Origin: Maribellus sp. CM-23
GTDB lineage: Bacteria; Bacteroidota; Bacteroidia; Bacteroidales; Prolixibacteraceae
Reading direction: 5' to 3'
Assembly: GCF_021354595.1 (NCBI RefSeq)
Contig: NZ_JADWYJ010000001.1
Coordinates: 1,589,446 to 1,653,445 of the forward strand
DNA: 64,000 nt
Shown in pieces: positions 18,618 to 26,746 of this stretch (position 1 is the stretch's first letter; each line of letters starts with the position of its first letter). A model generated the notes under the pieces. That model did no database searches. It was not told the DNA's origin and saw only the letters and a program-made list of their open reading frames with translations. Both the position numbers and the translations under genes were made by a program.

Positions 18618-18914
18618 TCAATAGATTAACTTCTCAGGATTTTGTCGATTATCCCAAAACGTTAATAAAACCACTTCCTTGTTCCCCGATTTCACCAAAT
18701 AAAACACACTGTTGTGCTTGGTTATAAATCCCTTTCTAACATTTTTTCTTTTGGAGGATTCAATAAACATTTTAGGATTTTGCGCAATCGCATTGAGAAC
18801 CCGGTCCGTTTTTTTGATCAGTGATTCAACCTCTTTAATTCCCCACTCTTTTAACAGATAATCAAGAATGTTCTCAAAATCGCTTTTTGCTTTAGGAGAC
18901 CAGAAAACTTTCAT
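18618..18914 (-). CDS. RelE/ParE-family toxin
   Basis: This 98-residue basic protein has the RelE/ParE layout: two N-terminal helices (SPKAKSDFENILDYLLKEWG), a beta sheet with KNVRKGFITKHNSVFYLV, and the common Bacteroidota ending LLTFWDNRQNPEKLIY. RelE members cleave mRNA on the ribosome and ParE members poison gyrase; sequence alone does not separate them here. Its ATG overlaps the stop of the antitoxin gene by four bases (18911-18914), the standard antitoxin-first order. Confidence 0.85.
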   Translation of the reverse strand: MKVFWSPKAKSDFENILDYLLKEWGIKEVESLIKKTDRVLNAIAQNPKMFIESSKRKNVRKGFITKHNSVFYLVKSGNKEVVLLTFWDNRQNPEKLIY

Positions 18915-19150
18915 CTCAAACCATATTTGGCCCTAATTTCCTGCAAGACAACATCATGTGAGAGCTCCTCCCCTTTTTCAACCTGTTCCAGGGCAAGATC
19001 AATTGACTCTTTAACGGAAAGCGGTAATTCATCCCACCAGTCATCATCCTTTTCCTGTTTCAAAATATGGCTAACCAATTCAAGAAGTGCAGGTTTATCT
19101 GTCTTCAAAATTAAATCAACCAACTCCAGTTTTTTTGCTTGAATATTCAT
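18911..19150 (-). CDS. RelB-like antitoxin of the addiction module
   Basis: The 79-residue acidic protein carries the motif DDWWDELPLSVKESIDLALE and the ending LQEIRAKYGLR found in antitoxins encoded before RelE/ParE toxins in Bacteroidota. It should bind and neutralise the toxin and, with it, repress the pair. It is downstream of and convergent with hcp and has its own start, with no obvious -7 element in the 100 bases upstream. Confidence 0.82.
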   Translation of the reverse strand: MNIQAKKLELVDLILKTDKPALLELVSHILKQEKDDDWWDELPLSVKESIDLALEQVEKGEELSHDVVLQEIRAKYGLR

Positions 19151-19220
19151 GACCTAAATAATTGCTAAACAAATGTAAGGAAAAAGCATTTCAGATGAAG
19201 CAAACGCGCTGATTATAAAA

Positions 19221-19246
19221 GGACATCTCCTGAGATGAGGATGCCC
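19221..19246 (-). terminator. Terminator of the BlaI/M56 unit
   Basis: On the minus strand GGGCATC (19240-19246) pairs with GATGTCC (19221-19227, one G-U pair), followed by TTTTAT, immediately after the stop of the M56 gene. Confidence 0.5.
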
Positions 19247-19254
19247 TTTTTTCT

Positions 19255-20652
19255 TTATTTCTCAACAACATTAAATACAATATCTACCATTCCAACGGTA
19301 TAGCCCTGGGTGCTTAAATCAGGTTTTACATCGGGAGAAACTTCCTCGGCAACAAAATTTCCGGTCTTTACCAAAGATTTGGTTGACTCTATTAATTTTT
19401 CTTTGCTAAACAACTCTCCGGATCTTATAGAAACGACACGGAGAATATCATCTGGAACATTTTTGTTACCTCTTAACTCAATTTTGCGAAACTGATAAAG
19501 TCCTCCTTCAAAAATCTTAAAGGTAAAATCAGTTCTACCGTCCGATTTCTTAGTTGGAACAGGTTCTACATTAAAAAATAGATATCCATTGTTAAGATAA
19601 AGATCAGAAACGGGACCATGGTAAAGCTGTTGATCAATCTGTTTCTGCGAATAGGTATCTCCTTTTTTAATATCTAAAGCCTTATTCAACTCATCAGCAG
19701 TATAAACCGAATTACCCTCCCAGGTAATATTCCCGATTACTACTTTTGTTTCCTGTGAATTCTCATTTAGTGCTTCAGTCTCTGTGTTATTCCGATATTC
19801 GGGCATTGCAAAAGCATACAAAATGCCTGCAGAAACCGGTATTATCAATAATAACTTCAGTTTTCTTAATGGTGATTGAATTATTGGATTCATCATGTTA
19901 AATCGTTTTTTATTGAATGAAAAGTTAAAAGAACTGGTCAACGGAATGATTGACCCACCAAATGTTTGGTTGAGTAGAGCCGCACGGTAAACACCCGGAT
20001 TCAAACTGCTCTGCAGCGCATGTTTATCTGCCAGGTATTCGTGATTCTGCCTGATCAGTCGGCCATAAAACCAGACAATCGGGTTAAACCACTGAACGGT
20101 GCGCAGGACCTCAAAAATCAATAAATCGATCCAGTGTTTTTGCCGGATGTGTTCCTGCTCGTGTTTCACGACTTCGCCTAGTTCAGGTTCGTCAATTGAA
20201 GGATGGACAAATACAAACGAAATCAGTGAAAACGATGCGGGAAATTCGACATTACGGATCAGCTTTGCATTTCTGTACCGACATACTTTTGCCTTGAAAA
20301 TGACTCGAAGAACCGGGATAGTGGACTTTAACATCCGGAAGACCATAAATAAAACTCCCGTCAAATACAGAAACAGCACAGCCTTTTGTACTGAAAACAA
20401 ATTTGTTGTAACAACGACCTCATCTGCCCCTTGTTGCGGTATTCCGGCAATCGACTCGATTGACCCAGTATTAAGTTCGACTGTATAATACCAGGTAAAA
20501 AATGGTAAAAAGCCAGCTGCCAGTATTCCGCCAACCAGAAAAATCCGATTGAGGACAAAATATCGCTCATTTTGCAAGAACAATAGATAAACCAGAGTAA
20601 AACCTGCTAACCAAAGCGCTGACTTTAGTAAATAAAAGGCGAATGTTTCCAT
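19255..20652 (-). CDS. BlaR1-like M56 metallopeptidase with two C-terminal POTRA-like domains
   Basis: Residues 1-290 form a BlaR1/MecR1-type membrane zinc protease: three N-terminal membrane segments, the zinc motif HEQEH (164-168), a likely third ligand in NHEYLADKHA (Glu205), and a last membrane segment (LLLIIPVSAGILYAF, about 267-281). In related systems the protease, once triggered from outside, removes a BlaI repressor. The periplasmic tail is unusual. Residues 306-380 (ITWEGNSVYTADELNKALDI, then GDTYSQKQID, LYLNNGYLFFNVEP) and 387-465 (IELRGNKNVPDDILRVVSI, SGELFSKEKLIEST) both follow the POTRA pattern of BamA. It lies 10 bp after the BlaI gene. The trigger is unknown. Confidence 0.85.
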   Translation of the reverse strand: METFAFYLLKSALWLAGFTLVYLLFLQNERYFVLNRIFLVGGILAAGFLPFFTWYYTVELNTGSIESIAGIPQQGADEVVVTTNLFSVQKAVLFLYLTGVLFMVFRMLKSTIPVLRVIFKAKVCRYRNAKLIRNVEFPASFSLISFVFVHPSIDEPELGEVVKHEQEHIRQKHWIDLLIFEVLRTVQWFNPIVWFYGRLIRQNHEYLADKHALQSSLNPGVYRAALLNQTFGGSIIPLTSSFNFSFNKKRFNMMNPIIQSPLRKLKLLLIIPVSAGILYAFAMPEYRNNTETEALNENSQETKVVIGNITWEGNSVYTADELNKALDIKKGDTYSQKQIDQQLYHGPVSDLYLNNGYLFFNVEPVPTKKSDGRTDFTFKIFEGGLYQFRKIELRGNKNVPDDILRVVSIRSGELFSKEKLIESTKSLVKTGNFVAEEVSPDVKPDLSTQGYTVGMVDIVFNVVEK

Positions 20653-20662
20653 AGGTGGGAGC

Positions 20663-21031
20663 TTATTTATCTTTTGATAATTGTTGCTTGGTTTCTTCCA
20701 TCAACTTTTCCAGATCCTGGATATTCAAATCCTTTTCTTTAGCAAAAAAAGTAGCAAGCGCCGGAAACGAATTGTTAAAGTAATCTTTCATAAGCCCAAA
20801 AAGCTGTGACTTCGAATACTCTTCCTTTGTAATTACAGGATAGTAAACATGAAGGTTTCCGTAGCTTTTATGCGCCACAAATTCTTTCTTCTCCAAAACC
20901 CGCAACACGGTTGAAACAGTATTTCGGGCTGGCTTTGGCTCGTTAAAGCGATCGCGGATATCGCGAACAATTCCTTCGCCCATTTCCCATAAATGCTGCA
21001 TAATCTGCTCTTCTGCTTTTGTCAGTTGCAT
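20663..21031 (-). CDS. BlaI/MecI/CopY-family repressor
   Basis: The N-terminal winged helix (QLTKAEEQIMQHLWEMGEGI, then RNTVSTVLRVLEKKEFV) and the C-terminal dimer region match BlaI/MecI. Such repressors are cleaved after activation of the cognate M56 sensor, encoded next downstream. Length (122) is usual. Its promoter contains a TGACTA-N6-TAGTCA dyad filling the whole spacer between the -33 and -7 elements, and a second, nearly identical dyad 39 bp further upstream, so strong autorepression is likely. Confidence 0.93.
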   Translation of the reverse strand: MQLTKAEEQIMQHLWEMGEGIVRDIRDRFNEPKPARNTVSTVLRVLEKKEFVAHKSYGNLHVYYPVITKEEYSKSQLFGLMKDYFNNSFPALATFFAKEKDLNIQDLEKLMEETKQQLSKDK

Positions 21032-21065
21032 ATCAGTATCTTTTTAATTTGTCAATCCTTCAAAA

Positions 21066-21094
21066 CAAATATATGACTATATTTTTAGTCACAA
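21066..21094 (-). promoter_or_regulatory. BlaI promoter with operator in the spacer
   Basis: On the minus strand TTG (21092-21094) and TATATTTG (21066-21073) are separated by exactly 18 bp, and those 18 bp (21074-21091) are the perfect dyad TGACTA-N6-TAGTCA. Binding there would block RNA polymerase. Confidence 0.7.
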
Positions 21095-21112
21095 CGCCGT
21101 TCTTTGACATTT

Positions 21113-21130
21113 TAACTATTTTTATAGTCA
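21113..21130. promoter_or_regulatory. Second BlaI-type operator
   Basis: TAACTA-TTTTTA-TAGTCA repeats the dyad at 21074-21091 with one arm base changed, 39 bp away start to start. Confidence 0.55.
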
Positions 21131-21567
21131 TAATGCACATAGACTACTGAATTTCATCTATATCCAATTCCGTCTTTCACCCCTACTGATTGACCTACGT
21201 TATAATCTTACCAACTCAAAGTACAAAAGACGTTCTAATTATACGATTCAACGTGCTCCACAAGACTTCCAAATATGAACTTCTGTCAGATGTGTTTGTT
21301 ATTTAATGCATGTTATAGAGCGACGAGAAAGGCGATACAGAAAGCCATTTCTTAAAAAACCAACGATAATTTAACAGATTTACATTTGATCATTAACCTT
21401 AAATAATTATCCGGCAACCAAGTAACAAAAGAATCCATCCAATTGCACGAAGCCATTTTAATAGAAAATGTGTTCAACGAAATTGATGCTAATTGAAGTG
21501 CATATCCATCAGTTAACAAACAAATGGAACGCCCCGGATTCCTTTAAAAACTTAAAATTTTAACGCT
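21131..21567. other. Long intergenic stretch without recognised content
   Basis: About 440 bases between the BlaI operators and the secreted coiled-coil gene. I see no open frame of worth, RNA gene, strong hairpin or clear promoter; the sequence is AT-rich and irregular. Confidence 0.5.
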
Positions 21568-22416
21568 ATGAAAAAATTACTTTCCCTTGGATTAATACTG
21601 GCCTCATTCAGCGCAATGGCGCAAGAAGAAATCCGTGTTCAGCAAAAAGAATGGGCCCTGAACAACGCAATGCAGCCAGCATTTGTGGTGGATGTACCGC
21701 AGACTACAAGTAAAGATGCCATTGCCCTTTGGGAAGAGACCCTGGTTCCGAAGAACTTTTTCGACACCTTTAAAAAACTCCCGAAAATGGAAAAGGAAGA
21801 CAAAGAGAAGTGGGTGATCCGCCGGGTAGTAGTGGCTGAAATCAGCCCCGATACACTTGATATTTACACACGCATCACGTCTACAAAGGACAGAATCACT
21901 TTTGCTACCCTGTTCGACAACAACGGAAGTTTTATTGGCGCCCAATCGGGTTCCGGCACCGAGAAAGCACAGGAATACGTCCATAAATATGCTGCAGAGC
22001 TTTACCGGCAGGGAGTAAGAAACGAAGTAGGTGAACTGGAGAAAGAACTCAGGAAAATGAAAAGTGACTATTCGGGTTTCGACAGAGACAATAAAAAGAT
22101 GGACCGGAAATCGGCCGGAAAACAATCTGATATCGACGACCTGAACCATGACCTGAAGGGATCCAAAAGCATATTAAAATCCAACATGCTGTCGGATGGC
22201 GACAACCCCAGTCCTCTATCGGGTGAAGCAAATAAAACCCTGAACGATGATATCAAGAAAACCTCCAATGAGATAAAAAAGGCCAGGAAGTCGGTCGATA
22301 AATACGATAAGAAAATTGATAAAAACACCAGCAAACAAAAGCTACTCTTAAAGGATATCGAAAATAAAGAGCAAGAAATCACAAAAGCTCAGCAAAAGCT
22401 GGAGAACATAAAATAA
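21568..22416 (+). CDS. Secreted protein with a long C-terminal coiled coil, function unknown
   Basis: A signal peptide (MKKLLSLGLILASFSAMAQ) is followed by a 130-residue globular part with RRVVVAEISPDTLDIYTRIT and FATLFDNNGSFIGAQ, which looks like a small beta domain of the periplasm. From about residue 150 to the end the protein is strongly charged and helical (NEVGELEKELRKMKSDYS, KLLLKDIENKEQEITKAQQK), a coiled coil interrupted by a Gly/Ser/Pro stretch near residue 215. I do not recognise a family. The gene stands alone and ends at a 13-bp hairpin terminator. Confidence 0.75.
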   Translation: MKKLLSLGLILASFSAMAQEEIRVQQKEWALNNAMQPAFVVDVPQTTSKDAIALWEETLVPKNFFDTFKKLPKMEKEDKEKWVIRRVVVAEISPDTLDIYTRITSTKDRITFATLFDNNGSFIGAQSGSGTEKAQEYVHKYAAELYRQGVRNEVGELEKELRKMKSDYSGFDRDNKKMDRKSAGKQSDIDDLNHDLKGSKSILKSNMLSDGDNPSPLSGEANKTLNDDIKKTSNEIKKARKSVDKYDKKIDKNTSKQKLLLKDIENKEQEITKAQQKLENIK

Positions 22417-22478
22417 TTCCGGTGAATTAAAAAGTACTTAACAAGCGTATTTTTCAAACAAACAGCCGGGCACAAGCG

Positions 22479-22529
22479 GGCAGGATTCAGCAACAGAATT
22501 ACGGTTACCGAAGCTGAATCCTGCCTTTT
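22479..22529 (+). terminator. Terminator with perfect 13-bp stem
   Basis: GGCAGGATTCAGC (22479-22491) and GCTGAATCCTGCC (22513-22525) are exact reverse complements, followed by TTTTG. The 21-base loop can form a small inner CGGT/ACCG hairpin. It lies 62 bases after the coiled-coil gene. Confidence 0.75.
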
Positions 22530-22748
22530 GTATGCCATTATCCGTCAGACACTAAAATGTTTACAGCGGTTGAAATGTCCGAATATCAGCCACCGGATCC
22601 CGGTATCCGAATACAGCTAAATATTAAATAATGAAGAATTTAATCATCATTAACAGGGCAATTTTGCTGAACAAATGGGGAAATTCTAATTTTGTTACAC
22701 TTTATTTAGACAGCAGACAAATTCTAAAATCAAATAAACAAATACAAA

Positions 22749-23825
22749 ATGGGTAAAATAGCCGAAAACGTAAAACCAGGTGTAGTAACCGGTTCTGACG
22801 TACAATTCATTTTCAAAGTAGCAAAAGAAAATCAATTTGCACTTCCGGCAGTGAACGTAGTAAGTTCATCATCAGTAAACGCAGTTATGGAAGCAGCTAA
22901 AAAAGCCAATGCTCCTGTTATCATCCAGTTTTCAAATGGTGGTGCTGTATTCAATGCCGGTAAAGGATTGAAATTGGAAGGACAACAAGCTGCTATTTTA
23001 GGCGCTGTTGCCGGTGCAAAACACATCCACACTTTGGCTGAAGCTTATGGTGTTCATGTAATTCTGCACACCGACCACGCTGCCAAAAAACTGTTACCCT
23101 GGATTGACGGGTTACTGGATGCCAGCGAAAAACATTTTGCTGAAACCGGAAAACCGTTGTTCAGCTCGCACATGCTTGACCTGAGCGAAGAGCCGCTGGA
23201 AGAAAACATCGAGATCAGCAAAAAATACCTCGAAAGAATGAGCAAAATGGGTATGACCCTTGAAATTGAGTTGGGTATTACCGGTGGTGAAGAAGACGGT
23301 GTTGACAACTCTGATGTTGACTCTTCAAAACTTTACACCCAGCCAGAAGAAGTTTGCTATGCGTACGAAGAACTGAGCAAAGTTTCTCCGAACTTCACTG
23401 TTGCGGCTTCTTTTGGTAACGTACATGGTGTTTACAAACCTGGTAACGTAAAACTTACTCCGAAAATTCTTGATAACTCACAGAAATACATCCAGGAAAA
23501 ACACAACACTGCTGAAAAACCAGTAGATTTTGTATTCCACGGAGGATCAGGTTCTTCACACGAAGAAATTCGCGAAGCACTTTCTTACGGTGTAGTTAAA
23601 ATGAACATCGATACTGACACTCAGTGGGCATACTGGGATGGCGTTCGTGCTTTCGAAGCTGCCAGCCACGATTACCTGCAGGGACAAATCGGTAACCCGG
23701 AAGGTGACGACAAACCCAACAAAAAATTCTACGATCCACGTGTTTGGGTAAGAAAAGCTGAAGAAGCAATGATCGCTCGTTTGCAGGTTGCTTTTGAAGA
23801 CCTGAATGCAATTGATGTAATCTAA
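22749..23825 (+). CDS. fbaA: Fructose-bisphosphate aldolase, class II
   Basis: This zinc enzyme cleaves fructose-1,6-bisphosphate to DHAP and glyceraldehyde-3-phosphate in glycolysis and runs in reverse in gluconeogenesis. Diagnostic sites are HVILHTDHAAKKLLPW (catalytic Asp and zinc His), EIELGITGGEEDGVDN, AASFGNVHGVYKPGNVKL and DFVFHGGSGSSHEEIREAL. Length (358) fits the class IIA enzymes of E. coli type. The gene is monocistronic, with terminators on both sides, and its codon choice looks that of a highly expressed gene. Confidence 0.97.
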   Translation: MGKIAENVKPGVVTGSDVQFIFKVAKENQFALPAVNVVSSSSVNAVMEAAKKANAPVIIQFSNGGAVFNAGKGLKLEGQQAAILGAVAGAKHIHTLAEAYGVHVILHTDHAAKKLLPWIDGLLDASEKHFAETGKPLFSSHMLDLSEEPLEENIEISKKYLERMSKMGMTLEIELGITGGEEDGVDNSDVDSSKLYTQPEEVCYAYEELSKVSPNFTVAASFGNVHGVYKPGNVKLTPKILDNSQKYIQEKHNTAEKPVDFVFHGGSGSSHEEIREALSYGVVKMNIDTDTQWAYWDGVRAFEAASHDYLQGQIGNPEGDDKPNKKFYDPRVWVRKAEEAMIARLQVAFEDLNAIDVI

Positions 23826-23851
23826 GCAGATACGATCATCACAACATAAGA

Positions 23852-23885
23852 AAACCGCCTTCTCGTACAGGGAAGGCGGTTTTTA
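23852..23885. terminator. Bidirectional terminator between fbaA and manC
   Basis: AAACCGCCTTC and GGAAGGCGGTTTTT pair around TCGTACAG. A-rich and T-rich flanks let it serve the convergent genes on both strands. Confidence 0.8.
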
Positions 23886-23907
23886 TTTGATAAAAAGTTA
23901 AGTCAGG

Positions 23908-24996
23908 CTAAACCAGCGAATCACCTTTTTTGATCCGCACATCGGTTACAAATTTCTTGATCTGGTCTTCGTCTTCCAAACGACAGATCATCAGTGTTTC
24001 GTTCGACTCGGCCACAATGTAACCATCCAGTCCCTGGATAACGGCTGCTTTTTCACCCGAAATATTCACAATGCAGTTTCGCACATCGTAGGTAAGAATA
24101 TTGTCGCCTTCAATTAAATTTCCGGACTCGTCTTTTGCCTTGTTTTCATACAACGAGCCCCAGGTTCCCAGGTCGCTCCACCCAAAATCGGCAGTCAGCA
24201 CGTACACATTGGTGGCTTTTTCCATAATCCCATAGTCGATCGAAATCGCCTGGCATTCGGAATAAGCCTTTTTAATAAAAGCCTCTTCGTTGGGCGTATC
24301 CAGCAAATGCTCACCTTTCAGGAAAGTTTGCGATATTTCTGGAAGGTGTTCGTCAAAAGCTTTCATAAAACAGTCAACCGAGGAAATAAATATCCCGGAG
24401 TTCCAGTAAAACTCACCGGTTTCGATAAATATTTTTGCCATTTCCACGTCGGGCTTCTCCGTAAAGGTTTTCACCTTGTAGAGATTGTCCAGATCGTTAA
24501 ATTCTTTTTTCTTTTTTACCTGGATGTAACCGTAGCGGGTTTCCGGACGACTGGGTTTTATCCCCAGTGTTAGCAACCTTTCCTTCACATCGAGGAAAGC
24601 CAGCCCGTTTTTCAACTGGCTCACAAATTCTTCTTCTTTCAGAATTAAATGATCGGAAGGAGTTACGATGATCTTTGCTTCCGGATTTTTCAGCCGTATT
24701 TTATGAAGTGCATAAGCCAAACAGGGCGCCGTGTTGCGTCTTAGCGGCTCAAGCAAAACCTGCTCTTCACCTAATTCGGGTATCTGCTCCAACACCAGGT
24801 CTTTGTACCGAACATTGGTCACAACCAAGAAGTTTTCTTTGGGTATCAACCTTGAAAAACGTTCGTAGGTTTGCTGCATAAATGTGCGGCCGGTTCCTAA
24901 AATATCCATGAACTGTTTGGGTTTGGCGGTGCGGCTGAGTGGCCAGAAACGGCTGCCCAAACCACCTGCCATGATAACGCAATACGTATTATTCAT
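23908..24996 (-). CDS. manC: Mannose-1-phosphate guanylyltransferase
   Basis: The enzyme makes GDP-mannose from mannose-1-phosphate and GTP, the donor for mannosylation and for GDP-fucose. Seen here are the nucleotide-binding start YCVIMAGGLGSRFWPLSRT, the KPKQF motif, LEPLRRNTAPCLAYAL, VTPSDHLI, FTEKPDVEMA and YWNSGIFIS. At 362 residues it lacks the fused isomerase domain of the long ManC form and is monofunctional. It is alone on the minus strand. GDP-mannose made here could supply lipid-linked mannose for the DUF2723 enzyme, but the genes are 12 kb apart and this is speculation. Confidence 0.94.
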   Translation of the reverse strand: MNNTYCVIMAGGLGSRFWPLSRTAKPKQFMDILGTGRTFMQQTYERFSRLIPKENFLVVTNVRYKDLVLEQIPELGEEQVLLEPLRRNTAPCLAYALHKIRLKNPEAKIIVTPSDHLILKEEEFVSQLKNGLAFLDVKERLLTLGIKPSRPETRYGYIQVKKKKEFNDLDNLYKVKTFTEKPDVEMAKIFIETGEFYWNSGIFISSVDCFMKAFDEHLPEISQTFLKGEHLLDTPNEEAFIKKAYSECQAISIDYGIMEKATNVYVLTADFGWSDLGTWGSLYENKAKDESGNLIEGDNILTYDVRNCIVNISGEKAAVIQGLDGYIVAESNETLMICRLEDEDQIKKFVTDVRIKKGDSLV

Positions 24997-25227
24997 ACTA
25001 AGTCTGTTTCTTCGGGAATCAGTGCAAACACCCCGCTTGCGGGATTTAAAATGCTTGCCTTTTGCTTCCTTTTTATATCCTCTGTTTCCTATAAAAGTAC
25101 CAATTTAAAAATCATATCGAAATAAGTACGGAGGAATTTTATTTCTATTGTGCTCAATCGGCACATCAAAAGTTTTGTATCCATCATATAAGTTGTAATT
25201 TTATCCGGACAGAAAAGCAGGAATCGA

Positions 25228-25974
25228 ATGCGAATGGGATTTTTTTTTCACATAGGCCGCTACTTTTCGATGTTATCGAAAGTGTTTACCCGTCCCGAAA
25301 AAGCCAAAATGTATGTGCGTCAATTGTTTCTTGAGATTGACAACCTCGGAGTAAACTCGGTATGGATCGTTATCATTATTTCCATTTTCATTGGAGGTAT
25401 TATGACCATCCAGTTTGCACATGCACTAGCCAATCCGCTCTACCCGAACGAACTGGTAGGACTTGGCACCCGCGACACCTTGTTGCTGGAGTTCTCGTCA
25501 ACCATGCTCGCACTGATCATGGCAGGGAAGATCGGCTCTAACATCACCTCCGAAATCGGTACCATGCGCGTTACCGAGCAAATCGACTCGCTGGAGATTA
25601 TGGGCGTGAACTCGGCCAGCTACCTGATATTTCCCAAGATCGTGGCGGTGGTCTTCATCTTTCCTTTCCTCTACATCATGAGTGTTTTCTTTGGTCTGCT
25701 GGGAGGAATGCTGACAGGTCCGCTGGTGGGAGTAGTTACCATTCCGGAATACATCGACGGTATTCAATGGCTATTCTACCCGTATTACGTTACTTTCTCC
25801 ATTATCAAGTGCCTGGTTTTTGGGTTTCTCGTTTCGTCGGTACCTGCCTATTTTGGGTATTATGTGCAGGGAGGTGCGCTCGAAGTGGGAAAAGCCAGTA
25901 CCAAGGCCGTTGTTAATACCAACATTCTGATCCTGTTTTTTGACCTTCTTCTAACACGTTTACTCCTTACATGA
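25228..25974 (+). CDS. MlaE-type ABC transporter permease
   Basis: MlaE permeases sit in the inner membrane and move phospholipids or other lipids between the membranes. The protein has about five to six membrane segments and the family core LIMAGKIGSNITSEIGTMRV, TEQIDSLEIMGVNSASYLIF, and VSSVPAYFGYYVQGGALEVG, the last being the conserved G-A-x-x-V-G-x-A-T motif region. Length (248) is standard. It overlaps the ATPase gene by four bases (25971-25974). A second in-frame ATG two codons later is an equally possible start. Confidence 0.92.
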   Translation: MRMGFFFHIGRYFSMLSKVFTRPEKAKMYVRQLFLEIDNLGVNSVWIVIIISIFIGGIMTIQFAHALANPLYPNELVGLGTRDTLLLEFSSTMLALIMAGKIGSNITSEIGTMRVTEQIDSLEIMGVNSASYLIFPKIVAVVFIFPFLYIMSVFFGLLGGMLTGPLVGVVTIPEYIDGIQWLFYPYYVTFSIIKCLVFGFLVSSVPAYFGYYVQGGALEVGKASTKAVVNTNILILFFDLLLTRLLLT

Positions 25975-26726
25975 TCGAAGTAAAAAATATATCAAAAGCG
26001 TTTGATGGCAACCAGGTCTTAAAAGATATATCCATCACCTTTGAGCCCGGAAAAACCAACCTGATCATCGGGCGAAGCGGTTCGGGAAAAACCGTATTGC
26101 TGAAGTCGATTCTTGGTTTGTTTGATATCGATCAAGGTGAGATCTGGTACAACGACCGCAACCTGGTGCAAATGAGCAACAAAGAGCGAAAACTGCTCCG
26201 AAGCGAAATTGGAATGGTTTTCCAGGGAGGCGCGCTTTTCGACAGTGTAAGCGTGGAAGGCAATGTCCGCTTTCCGCTCGATATGTTTACCAATATGAGC
26301 GGCCCCGAGAAAATAAAGCGTGTTCAGTTTTGCCTCGACCACGTGAACATCGACCGGCAGGCTTACAAACTTTATCCCAGCGAAATAAGCGGAGGGATGC
26401 AGAAACGTGTGGCCATTGCGCGTGCGATCGCCCTCAACCCGAAGTACCTGTTTTGCGACGAACCCAACTCGGGCCTCGATCCGGAAACATCTACAGTGAT
26501 CGACCAACTGATCCAGGCTCTTACGAAGGAATTTCAGATGACCACCATCATCAACACCCACGATATGAACTCAGTAATCGAAATCGGTGAATCGGTTTTG
26601 TTTATCAGCAAAGGCGAAAAAGAATGGGTGGGCACCAACCGCGAAATCCTGGATTCGGGCAATCAAAAACTCGATGACTTTATTTTTGCCAACAAGCTGT
26701 ATGCGCAAATGAAGAAGGGGAAGTAG
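25971..26726 (+). CDS. MlaF-type ABC transporter ATPase
   Basis: The ATPase partner of the MlaE-like permease. It has the Walker A GRSGSGKTVLL, the signature EISGGMQKRVAIARAIA, Walker B KYLFCDEPNSGLDP and the switch His in INTHDMNSV. Length (251) is usual. The gene begins inside the permease stop codon, so the two are coupled. No substrate-binding MlaD (MCE) gene follows: the next gene is a convergent TlpA-like protein, so the MCE partner must be elsewhere. Confidence 0.94.
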   Translation: MIEVKNISKAFDGNQVLKDISITFEPGKTNLIIGRSGSGKTVLLKSILGLFDIDQGEIWYNDRNLVQMSNKERKLLRSEIGMVFQGGALFDSVSVEGNVRFPLDMFTNMSGPEKIKRVQFCLDHVNIDRQAYKLYPSEISGGMQKRVAIARAIALNPKYLFCDEPNSGLDPETSTVIDQLIQALTKEFQMTTIINTHDMNSVIEIGESVLFISKGEKEWVGTNREILDSGNQKLDDFIFANKLYAQMKKGK

Positions 26727-26746
26727 AACTTACCTGATGATTAATA

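Noticed and set aside
18618..19150. Toxin-antitoxin pair as mark of a mobile element
   Set aside because: No integrase, transposase, att-like repeats or tRNA insertion is near; it appears as a lone module.
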